NCBI GenBank assembly: GCA_049116315.1
Contig: JAGDZD010000004.1
Location: 1 to 64,000, forward strand
Reading direction: 5' to 3'
From: Thalassobius sp049116315
GTDB taxonomy: Bacteria > Pseudomonadota > Alphaproteobacteria > Rhodobacterales > Rhodobacteraceae
DNA length: 64,000 nucleotides
In this document: piece after piece, positions 27,601 to 35,614 of the stretch
Layout of the letters: the number at the start of each line of letters is the position of its first letter
How positions within the stretch are numbered: the first letter of the stretch is position 1
The notes under the pieces: generated by a model
What the model saw: only the letters and a program-made list of their open reading frames with translations
Told to the model about the DNA's origin: nothing
The model's database searches: none
Made by a program: the position numbers and the translations under genes

Positions 27601-30600
27601 CGAACGGGTCCCCGAAACGGCGGCGGATCAAATGGCGCGCAATCCGGGAAAAACCATGACACCGGGACAGGCCGAGGCGATGGATCGGGCGTCGCGTGCG
27701 ATGAACGAAAAGGGGCTGATTTGGGCGGACAATCACCATCGTAACTATGTCTTTGAACCTACAGGCAAAGGGCCTGATGACTGGCGTGTGGTGATCATCG
27801 ACAGCGGGGGCATCTTTAAGATGGTGGATGATGTGCCCGGCGCAGCGGCGCGGGCGCGGGCCTTTCAGGCAGATCTGGCGCGGCCGCGTCCAGATTTGCT
27901 GTCCGAAGTTCGACGGGCTCAGGTTGAAAGTGAAGGCCGGGGCCGGATCACCAAAGATGCCGCTTCAAGTGAAATCCGTGATGAGTTGATCCGGCGGCAC
28001 GGAGACAGTTTTGATTTCGAAAACATGTTGCCGCCTGAACGCGCCTTTGATGCGGGCGATTGGACCAAGGTGCCGTTCCGCGGGGATGGATTGCTGGGGT
28101 ATCCCAAGGCGGGACAACTGTCTCAATTTGACAGCGCCTCCGATGCAGCGGCGGCGGCACGGCGGATGGCAGATGATCCGCTGGCGGCATCGGATATTCC
28201 ACTGGAGCGTCTGGATGCAGTCAAATCAGCGGTGCGCGAGCGTGGCTATGACGCGCTGACAGAAATGGATCCGCAAGACTTGGCTTCGGTGCATCGGGCG
28301 GCGGATCGGGTGGCTGACAAACTCAAGGCCTCTGGCGCGGATAGCTTGACGCCGGCTGAACGGGAATTTGCTGCGTTGGCGGATCGTTTGGCGCCACAAG
28401 CCGTGGCCCGAAATGCTCAATGGGCGCGGGCGGATCAACCGGGCATCATCTATCCACGCAATCGCTTTGACAGCGCAGCTGCGCGCAATTCGCGCATGGC
28501 GGACAGTTTGGCTGAGGTCAACCAGCGCGCCAGCGAGGCCAGCTTCAACCGGCGTCTGAGCCAAATCTCGGATCATCCCTCCTTTGCGGGGGATGGGGTG
28601 CGGGCCTCATTGGCAGAGAGCGCCAGCAAGTTAGATTTCCGTCAAAAAGTTCTGACCCAACTGGATGAGGCACGTGTGGCGGATCGGGCCGCCGCGCTGC
28701 AAGAAAGAGAGCTGAACCGGGCGATCCAGCAATACGAAGCATTGTTGGATGGGGCCAAACGCGGCGATCCCGGTCTGAGTGAACAAAACGCAAAATGGCT
28801 GGATGAGTTGGAGGCCAAGCGCAGTGAACGCTCAGGCCTGCTGGAGGATGTGCGCCCACAGCGGGCCATGTTGGAAAAAACGACCGAAGCTGATTTGGAA
28901 TGGCTGTCGGGGCGACGCGCCCATCTGTCGTTGGCTGAACAAGAGCAAGCCGCGGCGGTTCTGGCGCGCAACAAATCGCAATGGGCCAAGATGCTGAAGG
29001 ACAAAGATCTGAGCCCCGGCCAACTGCACCAGGTCACAGATTGGCGCAAGTCCACCGTCGACACCATGTTGAACAAAGCCATCAAAGAGGTGGAGAAGCC
29101 GGGACAAAAGATCGACCCATTGGCTTTTGGCTCAAACAACTTAACTTCGGATTATGATCTGTCGGTCAAAGTGCCGGGCGGAGAGCCGGGCGCCGCAGAG
29201 ATCATTCGCAGGTTCAACAGCGAATTCCGCGACCGCTTTGGCGGAGAGCCCGGCATCGTCTTTGACACCAATGTCTATTCTGAACCGGCCTATACGTTTT
29301 TCGCGGCTCCTCGGCGTGGGGGCCGGGTTGAGGGATTGTCCCCTCAACAGCTGGACGCCGCGCGCACCCGCTTTCCCGATGATCTGTCGGTGCGGCGCAG
29401 CATGAGTGAGGCCGAGTGGGCGACACACAAAGCTGCGGCGCTGGATCAGGCCAGCGCAGCGGACAAACGCCTGTTGCAGCATGCTTTTGACAATGTCGAC
29501 GAGGCGGTGGACTTTGCTCAGCGGTCAGATGCGCTGCGGCAACGTATGTATTCGGAAACGGCCATGCGGCGGTATGCAAGCCCCGAAGAATGGGACCTGC
29601 ACAAAGCAAGGTTGTTGGAGGAGGCCTCTCCGGATGAAGCGCGGGTGTTGAACCATGTCTTTGAGCGGGTGGAAGGCAATTTTGATGCTGTGATCAAAGC
29701 GGATCGGGTGAAGCAAGCAGAGCTGCTTGGCGGGCCCAATGCGTTGCGGACGCTCGAAGCGGAACAAGACGCCTTGGTGGCGCTCAAGAAAGCAGGAAAT
29801 TTAGATGCGGCTGGGACAAAGCGGCTGAGCGAGCTTGAAAGCTCTTTGGATCAGGCCCGCTTGCAGGCGTCGAATGAAACCTATGCTGATGTGCTAAGCT
29901 CGGTAGAGAGATTTGCAGCGGAGCAAAACCGGTTGGCCAAGGTTAATCCCGGTGATCCGGATGCTCTGGCGGCACTGGGGGCCAATCCTGCCTTGGCCAA
30001 ATTGTCAGACGGATCGCCCAATGCTTATGGGCGCAATTTGGACAGCCTGCGGGGACACCTCAGTGAAGCGGCCGAAGCCCGTCAAGCCGGGCGTTCTGCG
30101 GATGAAGCTTTGTCGCGTGCGCAGGCGGTCAAAGCCCAGATGCAGGCCGATCTGGCCGAGCAAGTGCGCAATCGACAAGGACAGGCCTTGTTCTATGCCT
30201 CTGAGGCCTATCAGACCGAGGGGGCCATCGCCCATGTGGTTGGCGAGTTGCAGGCAGGGGGGCGCAAGATCACCGCAGAAAGTTTAAACGCGCCGCCGGT
30301 TCCGTCAAAATTGTCTGCCGATGACTATTTCAACAGTTTTGGCGAAAATCGCGCCAATATGCTGAAAGAGGTGGGCGGACAACGCGATCCTGTAAATGGC
30401 GGGTTCAAAGACGCCCGCAAAGCGGCGGCCAAAGCTTCAAAGTATATGATCCGCCAACTGGATGCAGCGCATCAAGGCGGTCTCGATCTCAACAAGTTGG
30501 AAAACCCTGATGTGATCAAAGCCACCCTCAAGGTTGAGGCCAACCGTGGCGACCTGGACGCGGTGGATCGGGTGTTGCGGGAATTGAATATGGATGCGGA

Positions 30601-33067
30601 CGCTTTTGTCAAAATGGCAACGACGGCCTCGGATACGCTGTCGCAGGCGGCCTTTAAACAGGGGGTGCTGTCAACGCGTGCGCCCGAAATTGCCAGCGCA
30701 TTGCGCCAGACCGAACTGGATGTCGCCGCCGTATGGTGGGGCAAGGAGTTGGCACAGCCGACTCTCAGTTTGCGCCGATCCCCCGCCACGGTGCAGCGCA
30801 ATGGACGTGTTGCAGGCGTCTTGGACAATGTGGCGCGCGATGGGGCCAAAGGCTTTGATGCCTTGACCGGTGCGCAGGCCGGAGATTTTTCAAAAGCGGT
30901 TGAGGCAGCGCGCAGTCGCAAAGCCCGAGGCGGGGAACTTGATGCTTTTGAAACCAAGCTGCTGACAACGGCAGACGAGGTGACAGCCCAGGCGCGCACG
31001 GCCAACAAAGCTTGGCGTAGCTTTGAGGGCGGCACACCGGTGCGCGACATTGAACTCAGGCCCGGGCAGGGCTTGGAACAAGCGTCAAAGGCGCTTGAGG
31101 ACGTCGGTGCCCGTTTGAACCGGGCACGCGATCTGGCCCGTATGGCGGGGCGCGAGACCGATGTCAGCCGCGCTGCACAGTCGGAGTTTCTGGACACCGC
31201 AAATGATTTGGATTTCCGTCATAAGGTCTTGGCCGATGTCACGGATCAAATTGCCAATGAACGCAAAGCCAATGACGCCGTCACCGCCGCACGTAAGGCG
31301 GTGACCGACGCGCAGGTCAGCGGCGATCCCGCGTTGATTGCGCGCACCCAAGAGTCAGAGGCCGCAGCAAGGGCCGCGCGCAAAGACGTGTTGGCCAAGG
31401 CGCGCCCAGTCAATCAACGCGATATTGAATGGCTGTCGGGGCAGCGGGGCGCCATGTCCGAAGCTGAAGCCGCCGCTGCGGCGCGCTCGCTAAAACGCTA
31501 TAAGAACCAATGGCAAAAGATGTTGAAAGATCCCAAGCTGAGTGCGGCGGACATTCATCGGCTGACGACTTGGCGCAAACAAGTGGTGGATGGAATGTTG
31601 GACGAGATCATCAATGATATCGGCAAACGCACAGGACAGACCCCCGAGCGACTGGCCTTTGGGTCGAACAATCTGACCTCTGATTATGACCTCTCGATCC
31701 GCATCGATAGCGGTCCGGGATCCGCCGAAGTGGTCCGTCGTTTTAACAAAGCGTTCCGCGACAGGTTTGGTGCGGAAAGTGGCGTGGTTTTTGACACCAA
31801 TGTTTATACCGAACCGGCCTATAGCTTTGTTGGTTCGGGGCAGACCACCCGCCGTGGGGCGGTGACGCAAACTCCGCTGAACAATGACCGTCTGCGACAG
31901 GCCATCTATAGCGAGACCAAAATCCGCCGGTTTGCCTCGGATCAGGCTTGGGCCAAGCACCGGGCAACAGTGCTTGAGGGGCTGAGTCGAGAGGAACGTC
32001 GCGCCTTTGAGCATGTGTTGGACAGCGCTGAGGCGAATGTTCAAAAAGCCCATACGGCGATCGACGCGGGCATGGCCAAAGCGGCGCAGGTCAACGGCGA
32101 AGACTTGGCTGCATTGCGGCAGGATCTGACCAAAGCACGCTTAGACGCTGATTCCAAAACTGTAGAGGCCCTGACGGCGAAATTGGAAAACCTAGAGCTG
32201 CAGGCGGCGAATGAACGCTATGCGGATCTGCTTGAGGATATCGACGCGGCCTTGCGCGGGTTCAATGACTTGCAGGGGGATCAATTGCTGCGCGATGCTG
32301 CCGCCCTTGATGCCTTGTCTGCCCGGCTTGGGGCGATCCCGAATGGGCTGGGTCAAAAAGCGCAGGCCCATGTGGACCAAGCCCGCGCCCATATGCGCCA
32401 AGCCAAGCAAGGAGATGCGGGCAACCGATTGATTGCAGAGGCCCAAGCCGAAGCCGAATTGAACGCAGCCGCCGCGGATCTGGCCCGTACAGCCCGTAAC
32501 CAGCAGGGCGAGGCGCTTTATTACGCTTCTGAGGCCTATTTCACCCAAGGCGCTATTGGTCATGTTGTGGGGGAGTTGCAAGCGCAGGGGCGCAAAATCA
32601 CGGTGGATAGCCTGTCCAAACCTCCGGTGGCCAGCAGCACAACCAAAAGCGAATATTTGGACAGTTTTTATGAAAACTATGGGGATATTCTGAAAGAGAT
32701 TGGACATTTGGGCGACGGAAAGGGTGGGTTTACCCAACCGGCCAAGGCCGCCGCCAAGGTTTCCAAATACTTTATCCGCCAGCTGGACGCCGCACATCAA
32801 GCGGGTCTGGATCTGACCAAGCTGACAGATCCGCGATTGATCAAAGCCACGGTTGCGGTCAACGAGGTGCGCGGCGACTATGGCAAAGTCATCGCCAAGC
32901 TGGATTCCCTGGGCATGACACCCTCACAATTTGCCGATGCTGCGCTCGAGGGGGCCAACCTTTTGACGGCGCAGGCCGTGCGCGCCAGTGCGGTGCGTCA
33001 GAACGCAGGCGCCATCGCCTCGGAGCTGCGGGGACGAACCACCTTGGTGCCTGAAACCGTCGAATAA
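21620..33067 (+). CDS. Giant 3815-residue exported multidomain protein
   Basis: A Sec signal peptide ends near residue 39 (APAQA). Residues 40 to about 1060 are unknown and probably beta-rich; an acidic linker follows at about 1065-1090. Hydrophobic segments lie at about 1382-1430 and 1458-1480. A 27-unit DPEAPR array spans 1691-1852. A kinase-like domain spans about 1898-2090: ISHGSVHRVF, VARVA with R1941 at the usual lysine position, WADNHHRN (D2037, N2042) and IDSGG (D2061). Two long homologous modules follow, about 2209-3030 and 3078-3806. Each holds a nucleotidyltransferase-like signature: GS at 2504-2505 with D2511/D2513 and D2549, then GS at 3348-3349 with D3355/D3357 and D3392. Both modules share further conserved blocks (ASEAY, HVVGELQA, RQLDAAHQ). 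The gene has the GC-rich codon use of the core chromosome. Effector, toxin or surface machine are all possible; no immunity gene is evident. Confidence 0.8.
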   Translation: MSRRWAQRGRLGRDLARIKRLVPMALILWFGAMAPAQAQRVPDHLISLTRTLLQDIDDSDFADYDGSPLKEEVLTALRDARLKSWRGAAGTGQSAASVAQAVGLDVQDADQKALLDRFMASTNRADRLKVAADILKAQGKPVTRAAITNTADQFETALGEAAGTLQNSHEIELEDGRTVSIEWDPTTSGVEISVDHGDERGETVLHGSAPPSVDEEGNLSWQNAQADDTPVTYLSPEFEARIAKMVFGIWREGDRTWIVRPTDDDAAPDTGMETPQQASQTKDLEDRIAALRKRKIYVWRAPGGGRVEQDTYKDLRSLGDYEFLRDESTNYFANQISDLEAELARVQQQDDRDWYNANDPLNLAQDAAVQDPMQLGIIEGDGYRIEYDSSSFDGKKVNGYRTFKAIRELNEDLPLVTKQELLASWSPPSWVEIEADYDVREGTVRAIAKSWGLHVTYSGGMFGGGAVISIQDPFYETHILTREMGGTPETNDSAVLLRLVDVEGAPVSSIDHDKPVRIEAEYLKQPEVPGAVRLRVDPQRASAAGDQPNWPEFFLTAAEGSDGETSPHIYQSSPFYLRSIQFRDREFGDGLYTPERYYPDSLRKLKQPAWDSDTAESLRETLAHFSGSWHVSQLVDDKGQIGRAEISATGNSARLVLVGPKEISRYQSLEVRTTGDGEFVNLRLQRVHSFHDAAEEPPGHEMLPEYRIIDVLTLAKEAEFKLNDTVIRAPIKMEPAPEEVINVLLKRRADDRYAGAMHTEYRTGEDRPSGQQTWARKPELSGSFVVEDQTSRKSDSVAFYPYRKASRDDLPPVVTRESEAVTQERARMRREIQNNLYTSQRRRLFVYGKNLPIGYGDAMVIESKTEGITYDYRLPSQLSAADKTRYFNLARERARKNNLPFSTPSDYDALLFTANFDDTVKPGSHVFFVNGVPVQWFLTFADANGRFYFTDTPPPKGNPTDLGFVGHTLRLEMSLEADLPIQDELELDVFLSEGGQDGAAQKVKMHRVTEVEIGYSDSTDETKRPLFRSPPLHIYSATDPSTKPPAETGAIEFVVRRPAPEPSSAPDADAEGDADEEEPGEAEKPPDLGPAADTTKVPLSRYDTEGAAPPVARLFALWKRPDLLRVAKPAQVLIYDSPADLRVDGQEETTWTRAVQRARRCYPDKVPNITNSNVAEHSKFIILQMETQSVNVTLGDHAAMLLVRDEYLRVSQQKADFYKTFNVLGDTKFVDAAVRLGERADPFWQVAKTKIGDDEVPVSSLLELDYVEGRYPEAAEIGARAFLEKYARRAAKDYVASILESRATTVKAGDCSIDHLLVVGTRGQPEITAAILPRLVTPVTEGDRVWWEPDRAARAQVQTLPRLHDAVKALDNYASLDRAVTSMLVVVASGGTAMVLSYAGAAATAAYVTLAADLLDVAVFGTLGVYEYSQKYKDVDFARGASASLGASIYDEALAGDPSLFWTAAGVLLPGLGAAGSIGDLRHLARLERGRELVSGFGRVDADVLRGLSKEDHRAFMEYTRHARELMKIADTPGLKGVWADFARLNRMQVTDVDRVNLAKYDAFIATRKLQIDAGYDVARRLDKMDIDELASLTVKQKADLKAFVEDVEVRIKALENPGKETRLSGVSARERLLAERFGKRFAEIERRAAELKALEEASALRAAEEAAEAGRGTQPGADDARRGLEERGGDPEAPRDPEAPRDPDAPRDPEAPRDPEAPRDPEAPRDPEAPRDPEAPRDPEAPRDPEAPRDPEAPRDPEAPRDPEAPRDPEAPRDPEAPRDPEAPRDPEAPRDPEAPRDPEAPRDPEAPRDPEAPRDPEAPRDPEAPRDPEAPRDPEAPRDPNTPRDPNTTRDPDVAPETPRVAPAEVPRRVDDPPVNVEDATVPDATPLAEANQIKKGNLITLEDAAGRARGEYLLAEEISHGSVHRVFGIDGEPNLVARVASADAYEKGKAYDDFGRIAMRQVDDDAVRLARQDGRFFIDSGPNRGRVVEIIERVPETAADQMARNPGKTMTPGQAEAMDRASRAMNEKGLIWADNHHRNYVFEPTGKGPDDWRVVIIDSGGIFKMVDDVPGAAARARAFQADLARPRPDLLSEVRRAQVESEGRGRITKDAASSEIRDELIRRHGDSFDFENMLPPERAFDAGDWTKVPFRGDGLLGYPKAGQLSQFDSASDAAAAARRMADDPLAASDIPLERLDAVKSAVRERGYDALTEMDPQDLASVHRAADRVADKLKASGADSLTPAEREFAALADRLAPQAVARNAQWARADQPGIIYPRNRFDSAAARNSRMADSLAEVNQRASEASFNRRLSQISDHPSFAGDGVRASLAESASKLDFRQKVLTQLDEARVADRAAALQERELNRAIQQYEALLDGAKRGDPGLSEQNAKWLDELEAKRSERSGLLEDVRPQRAMLEKTTEADLEWLSGRRAHLSLAEQEQAAAVLARNKSQWAKMLKDKDLSPGQLHQVTDWRKSTVDTMLNKAIKEVEKPGQKIDPLAFGSNNLTSDYDLSVKVPGGEPGAAEIIRRFNSEFRDRFGGEPGIVFDTNVYSEPAYTFFAAPRRGGRVEGLSPQQLDAARTRFPDDLSVRRSMSEAEWATHKAAALDQASAADKRLLQHAFDNVDEAVDFAQRSDALRQRMYSETAMRRYASPEEWDLHKARLLEEASPDEARVLNHVFERVEGNFDAVIKADRVKQAELLGGPNALRTLEAEQDALVALKKAGNLDAAGTKRLSELESSLDQARLQASNETYADVLSSVERFAAEQNRLAKVNPGDPDALAALGANPALAKLSDGSPNAYGRNLDSLRGHLSEAAEARQAGRSADEALSRAQAVKAQMQADLAEQVRNRQGQALFYASEAYQTEGAIAHVVGELQAGGRKITAESLNAPPVPSKLSADDYFNSFGENRANMLKEVGGQRDPVNGGFKDARKAAAKASKYMIRQLDAAHQGGLDLNKLENPDVIKATLKVEANRGDLDAVDRVLRELNMDADAFVKMATTASDTLSQAAFKQGVLSTRAPEIASALRQTELDVAAVWWGKELAQPTLSLRRSPATVQRNGRVAGVLDNVARDGAKGFDALTGAQAGDFSKAVEAARSRKARGGELDAFETKLLTTADEVTAQARTANKAWRSFEGGTPVRDIELRPGQGLEQASKALEDVGARLNRARDLARMAGRETDVSRAAQSEFLDTANDLDFRHKVLADVTDQIANERKANDAVTAARKAVTDAQVSGDPALIARTQESEAAARAARKDVLAKARPVNQRDIEWLSGQRGAMSEAEAAAAARSLKRYKNQWQKMLKDPKLSAADIHRLTTWRKQVVDGMLDEIINDIGKRTGQTPERLAFGSNNLTSDYDLSIRIDSGPGSAEVVRRFNKAFRDRFGAESGVVFDTNVYTEPAYSFVGSGQTTRRGAVTQTPLNNDRLRQAIYSETKIRRFASDQAWAKHRATVLEGLSREERRAFEHVLDSAEANVQKAHTAIDAGMAKAAQVNGEDLAALRQDLTKARLDADSKTVEALTAKLENLELQAANERYADLLEDIDAALRGFNDLQGDQLLRDAAALDALSARLGAIPNGLGQKAQAHVDQARAHMRQAKQGDAGNRLIAEAQAEAELNAAAADLARTARNQQGEALYYASEAYFTQGAIGHVVGELQAQGRKITVDSLSKPPVASSTTKSEYLDSFYENYGDILKEIGHLGDGKGGFTQPAKAAAKVSKYFIRQLDAAHQAGLDLTKLTDPRLIKATVAVNEVRGDYGKVIAKLDSLGMTPSQFADAALEGANLLTAQAVRASAVRQNAGAIASELRGRTTLVPETVE
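26690..27175 (+). repeat. 27 x 18-bp array encoding DPEAPR hexapeptides
   Basis: There are 25 units of DPEAPR (one is DPDAPR), then DPNTPR and DPNTTR, within the giant gene (residues 1691-1852). Synonymous third positions vary from unit to unit (GAT/GAC, CCC/CCA/CCT, GAA/GAG), so the array is not a fresh slippage product. The alternating acidic, proline and basic residues suggest an extended, charge-balanced stalk. Long open frames on the other strand here are by-products of the 18-bp period. Confidence 0.95.
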
Positions 33068-33205
33068 CGCAGGTTTTACGGCCCGAAGGCGATTTGCAGC
33101 CGCTTTGCGACATTTCAGGCTTGATCCCTTGCCGCGCGAGCCTTAGTAAGACGCAAATTTCATCAGGCTGCCATCGGGTGGCCTGTCACTCTTGTGAGGA
33201 ACGCA

Positions 33206-34540
33206 ATGCAAGTCACCGAGACCCTGAATGAAGGCCTGAAACGCGGTTACGAAATCGTAGTACCGGCCGCCGATCTGGAAGCAAAGGTCAATGAAAAGCT
33301 GACCGAAGCTCAGCCCGAAGTCGAAATGAAAGGCTTCCGTAAGGGTAAAGTTCCCATGGCTCTGCTGAAAAAGCAGTTTGGTCAGCGTTTGCTGGGCGAA
33401 GCCATGCAGGAAACCATCGATGGCGCGATGAACAAGCATTTTGAAGACAGCGGTGATCGTCCTGCGATGCAACCAAATGTCGAAATGGTTGGCGCAGAAG
33501 AGTGGGCCGAAGGCGACGACATGAAAGTCACCATGTCCTATGAAGCTCTGCCTGACGTTCCAGAAGTTGACTTCTCGGGTGTTGAGCTGGAGCGTTTGGT
33601 TGTCAAAGCCGAAGACGAAGCTGTTACCGAAGCGCTGACTTCTTTGGCAGAAACCGCTCAGGATTTTGACGATCGTGAAGAGGGCAGCGCCGCAGAAGAT
33701 GGTGACCAGATCACTTTCGACTTCTTGGGCAAAGTAGACGGCGAAGCCTTTGATGGTGGGTCTGCCGAAGATTACCCACTTGTTCTTGGCTCTGGTTCTT
33801 TCATCCCAGGCTTCGAAGAGCAGCTGGTTGGTGCCAAAGCGGGCGAAGAAAAGTCAGTGAACGTGACTTTCCCTGCGGAATACGGCGCGGAAAACCTCGC
33901 GGGCAAAGACGCTGTCTTTGAATGCAAAATCAAAGCCGTGAAAGCGCCTAAGACCGCTGAGATCGACGATGAGCTGGCGAAAAAATTTGGTGCCGAAGAT
34001 TTGGCTGGCCTGAAAGCTCAGGTTACAGAGCGTCTGGAAGCTGAATATGCCGGTGCCGCACGCGCTGTTCTTAAGCGTGGCCTGTTGGACAAACTGGATG
34101 ATCTGGTTTCTTTCGACCTGCCTCCGTCTTTGGTTGAAGCCGAAGCGGGCCAGATTGCTCACCAGCTGTGGCATGAAGAAAACCCAGAAGTAGAAGGCCA
34201 CGACCACGATAAGGTTGAGCCAACTGAAGAGCACAACACACTGGCCGAGCGTCGCGTACGTTTGGGTCTGTTGTTGGCTGAGCTGGGCCGCAAAGCTGAA
34301 ATCGAAGTGTCCGACGCTGAGATGACACAAGCGATCATGAACCAGGCGCGTCAGTACCCTGGTCAAGAGCGTCAGTTCTTTGAATTCATTCAACAAAACC
34401 AGCAGATGCAGCAACAGCTGCGCGCGCCAATCTTTGAAGACAAAGTGGTTGACCACATTGTTGAAGCGGCCAAAGTGACCGACAAAGAAATCAGCAAAGA
34501 TGATCTGCAAGCCGCTGTTGAGGCGCTTGAAGAAGAGTAA
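33206..34540 (+). CDS. tig: Trigger factor
   Basis: This 444-residue ribosome-associated chaperone and peptidyl-prolyl isomerase binds nascent chains at the exit tunnel. The N-terminal ribosome-binding signature GFRKGKVP is near residues 45-52. An FKBP-type domain spans about 166-246 (ITFDFLGKVDGEAFDGG, FIPGFEEQLVGAKAGEE), and an alpha-helical C-terminal chaperone domain follows. The ATG at 33206 has GAGGA 5 nt upstream; the GTG at 33194 is too close to that site. The gene stands alone and ends at a strong terminator at 34561. Confidence 0.97.
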   Translation: MQVTETLNEGLKRGYEIVVPAADLEAKVNEKLTEAQPEVEMKGFRKGKVPMALLKKQFGQRLLGEAMQETIDGAMNKHFEDSGDRPAMQPNVEMVGAEEWAEGDDMKVTMSYEALPDVPEVDFSGVELERLVVKAEDEAVTEALTSLAETAQDFDDREEGSAAEDGDQITFDFLGKVDGEAFDGGSAEDYPLVLGSGSFIPGFEEQLVGAKAGEEKSVNVTFPAEYGAENLAGKDAVFECKIKAVKAPKTAEIDDELAKKFGAEDLAGLKAQVTERLEAEYAGAARAVLKRGLLDKLDDLVSFDLPPSLVEAEAGQIAHQLWHEENPEVEGHDHDKVEPTEEHNTLAERRVRLGLLLAELGRKAEIEVSDAEMTQAIMNQARQYPGQERQFFEFIQQNQQMQQQLRAPIFEDKVVDHIVEAAKVTDKEISKDDLQAAVEALEEE

Positions 34541-34560
34541 ATCTCTGCTTGATAAAGATA

Positions 34561-34592
34561 AAAAAGGCCACCTGAAATAAGGTGGCCTTTTT
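34561..34592 (+). terminator. Rho-independent terminator after tig
   Basis: A 13-bp stem (AAAAAGGCCACCT paired with AGGTGGCCTTTTT) with a 6-nt loop ends in a T-run. It starts 20 bp after the tig stop and, read the other way, could also serve the luxI transcript that ends at 34642. Confidence 0.9.
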
Positions 34593-34641
34593 GCTGTGTA
34601 CCTCACGAAATGAGGCCTCGGGGGTCGCGAGTGGTAATGGG

Positions 34642-35499
34642 TTAGGCGTCGCAATGCAGCCGCGACGGGCCACGGAGCAACTCTGCCAACTCGAGTTGCA
34701 ACGCATAGGCCGCTTGGCGTCCTTCTTCGGTGGTGGCTTCGGCAATCTGTTCATTGCAATAGTTTTGAAGATCGCGAAGGGTGGGCGCTTTGTCTGCTTG
34801 TGCCATGTCTAAGGTCTCTTTTTCAGGGAAGTCAGTGGGCTGTGCCGCAGGGCGGGCGTTGAATTTGTCGAGCGCCTCTTGATCACTGGCAAAGACGTCG
34901 TGGTGAATCGAAGCAAAGTCACGCAGACCTTTGATGCGCTCATCCGAACAATCCATCAGGGCGGCCATGGCTTTGACTTTGCCCATCTGTTTGGTCGAAC
35001 CAAGATAGTCATAGGGCGCATTTTTCGAACGGATCATCACGCGATTCATGACCGGATCGATGACGGCCACCGCATCCAAAACACCCGCTTTCTGGGCGAA
35101 TTCAAAGGCGCCGATCATCACTTCGGTGGTCACATAGGAAATTGAGTTGCGTGTCGTCTTTCCCTTAAGCTTTTGTGTATCAACACAAAAACGGGTCGCT
35201 TCCCAGATCTGAGCGCTGCGAAGAGGCGGTTCGCCGTCTAAGATCGCACTAAAGACATCCGCCATCATATGCGGGCCAGTTGTCTGCAACAGACGCATGC
35301 AGCCGACCACATCCCCTTCGTCATCAAGGCAGATGACATGCGCCGGGTTCAGATTGTCATATTCGTCGATTTCCTTGCCGTCCTTAACGGAGACATTCCA
35401 ACCGAGCCGATCTTGGAACACACGTGCACGCAGCGCATGCATCTCGGACAAGAGATCTTGGAATAGGTGACGGTTCAGTGCGTCAACTACGATTATCAT
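34642..35499 (-). CDS. LuxI-family acyl-homoserine lactone synthase
   Basis: This 285-residue protein makes acyl-homoserine lactones from S-adenosylmethionine and acyl-ACP. The family's conserved residues are present in order: R24, F28, W34, D45, D48, R69, F83, E100 and R103 (RARVFQDRLGW, EIDEYD, CMRLL, WEATRF). Typical LuxI proteins have about 190-220 residues; this one has a C-terminal extension of about 70 residues with a charged helical segment (LRDLQNYCNEQIAEATTEEG). AGGGG lies 8 nt before the ATG. luxR lies directly upstream on the same strand, 115 bp away. Confidence 0.92.
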   Translation of the reverse strand: MIIVVDALNRHLFQDLLSEMHALRARVFQDRLGWNVSVKDGKEIDEYDNLNPAHVICLDDEGDVVGCMRLLQTTGPHMMADVFSAILDGEPPLRSAQIWEATRFCVDTQKLKGKTTRNSISYVTTEVMIGAFEFAQKAGVLDAVAVIDPVMNRVMIRSKNAPYDYLGSTKQMGKVKAMAALMDCSDERIKGLRDFASIHHDVFASDQEALDKFNARPAAQPTDFPEKETLDMAQADKAPTLRDLQNYCNEQIAEATTEEGRQAAYALQLELAELLRGPSRLHCDA

Positions 35500-35614
35500 G
35501 GTATTTCCCCTACCAGCGTTTAACGTTAATCAAAGATGAACAAAAACAACGCTGTAAGACTATTAGGGGATTCCCGTATGATTGCTGCGATACGCGGGGT
35601 GGGAAAGCTGAGCT

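Noticed and set aside
33854..34654. 266-codon minus-strand frame opposite tig
   Set aside because: It is a shadow of the strongly biased codons of tig; the peptide is rich in F, H, Q and R with no family pattern.
35500..35614. Possible lux box between luxR and luxI
   Set aside because: No 18-20-bp dyad close enough to the known consensus was seen.
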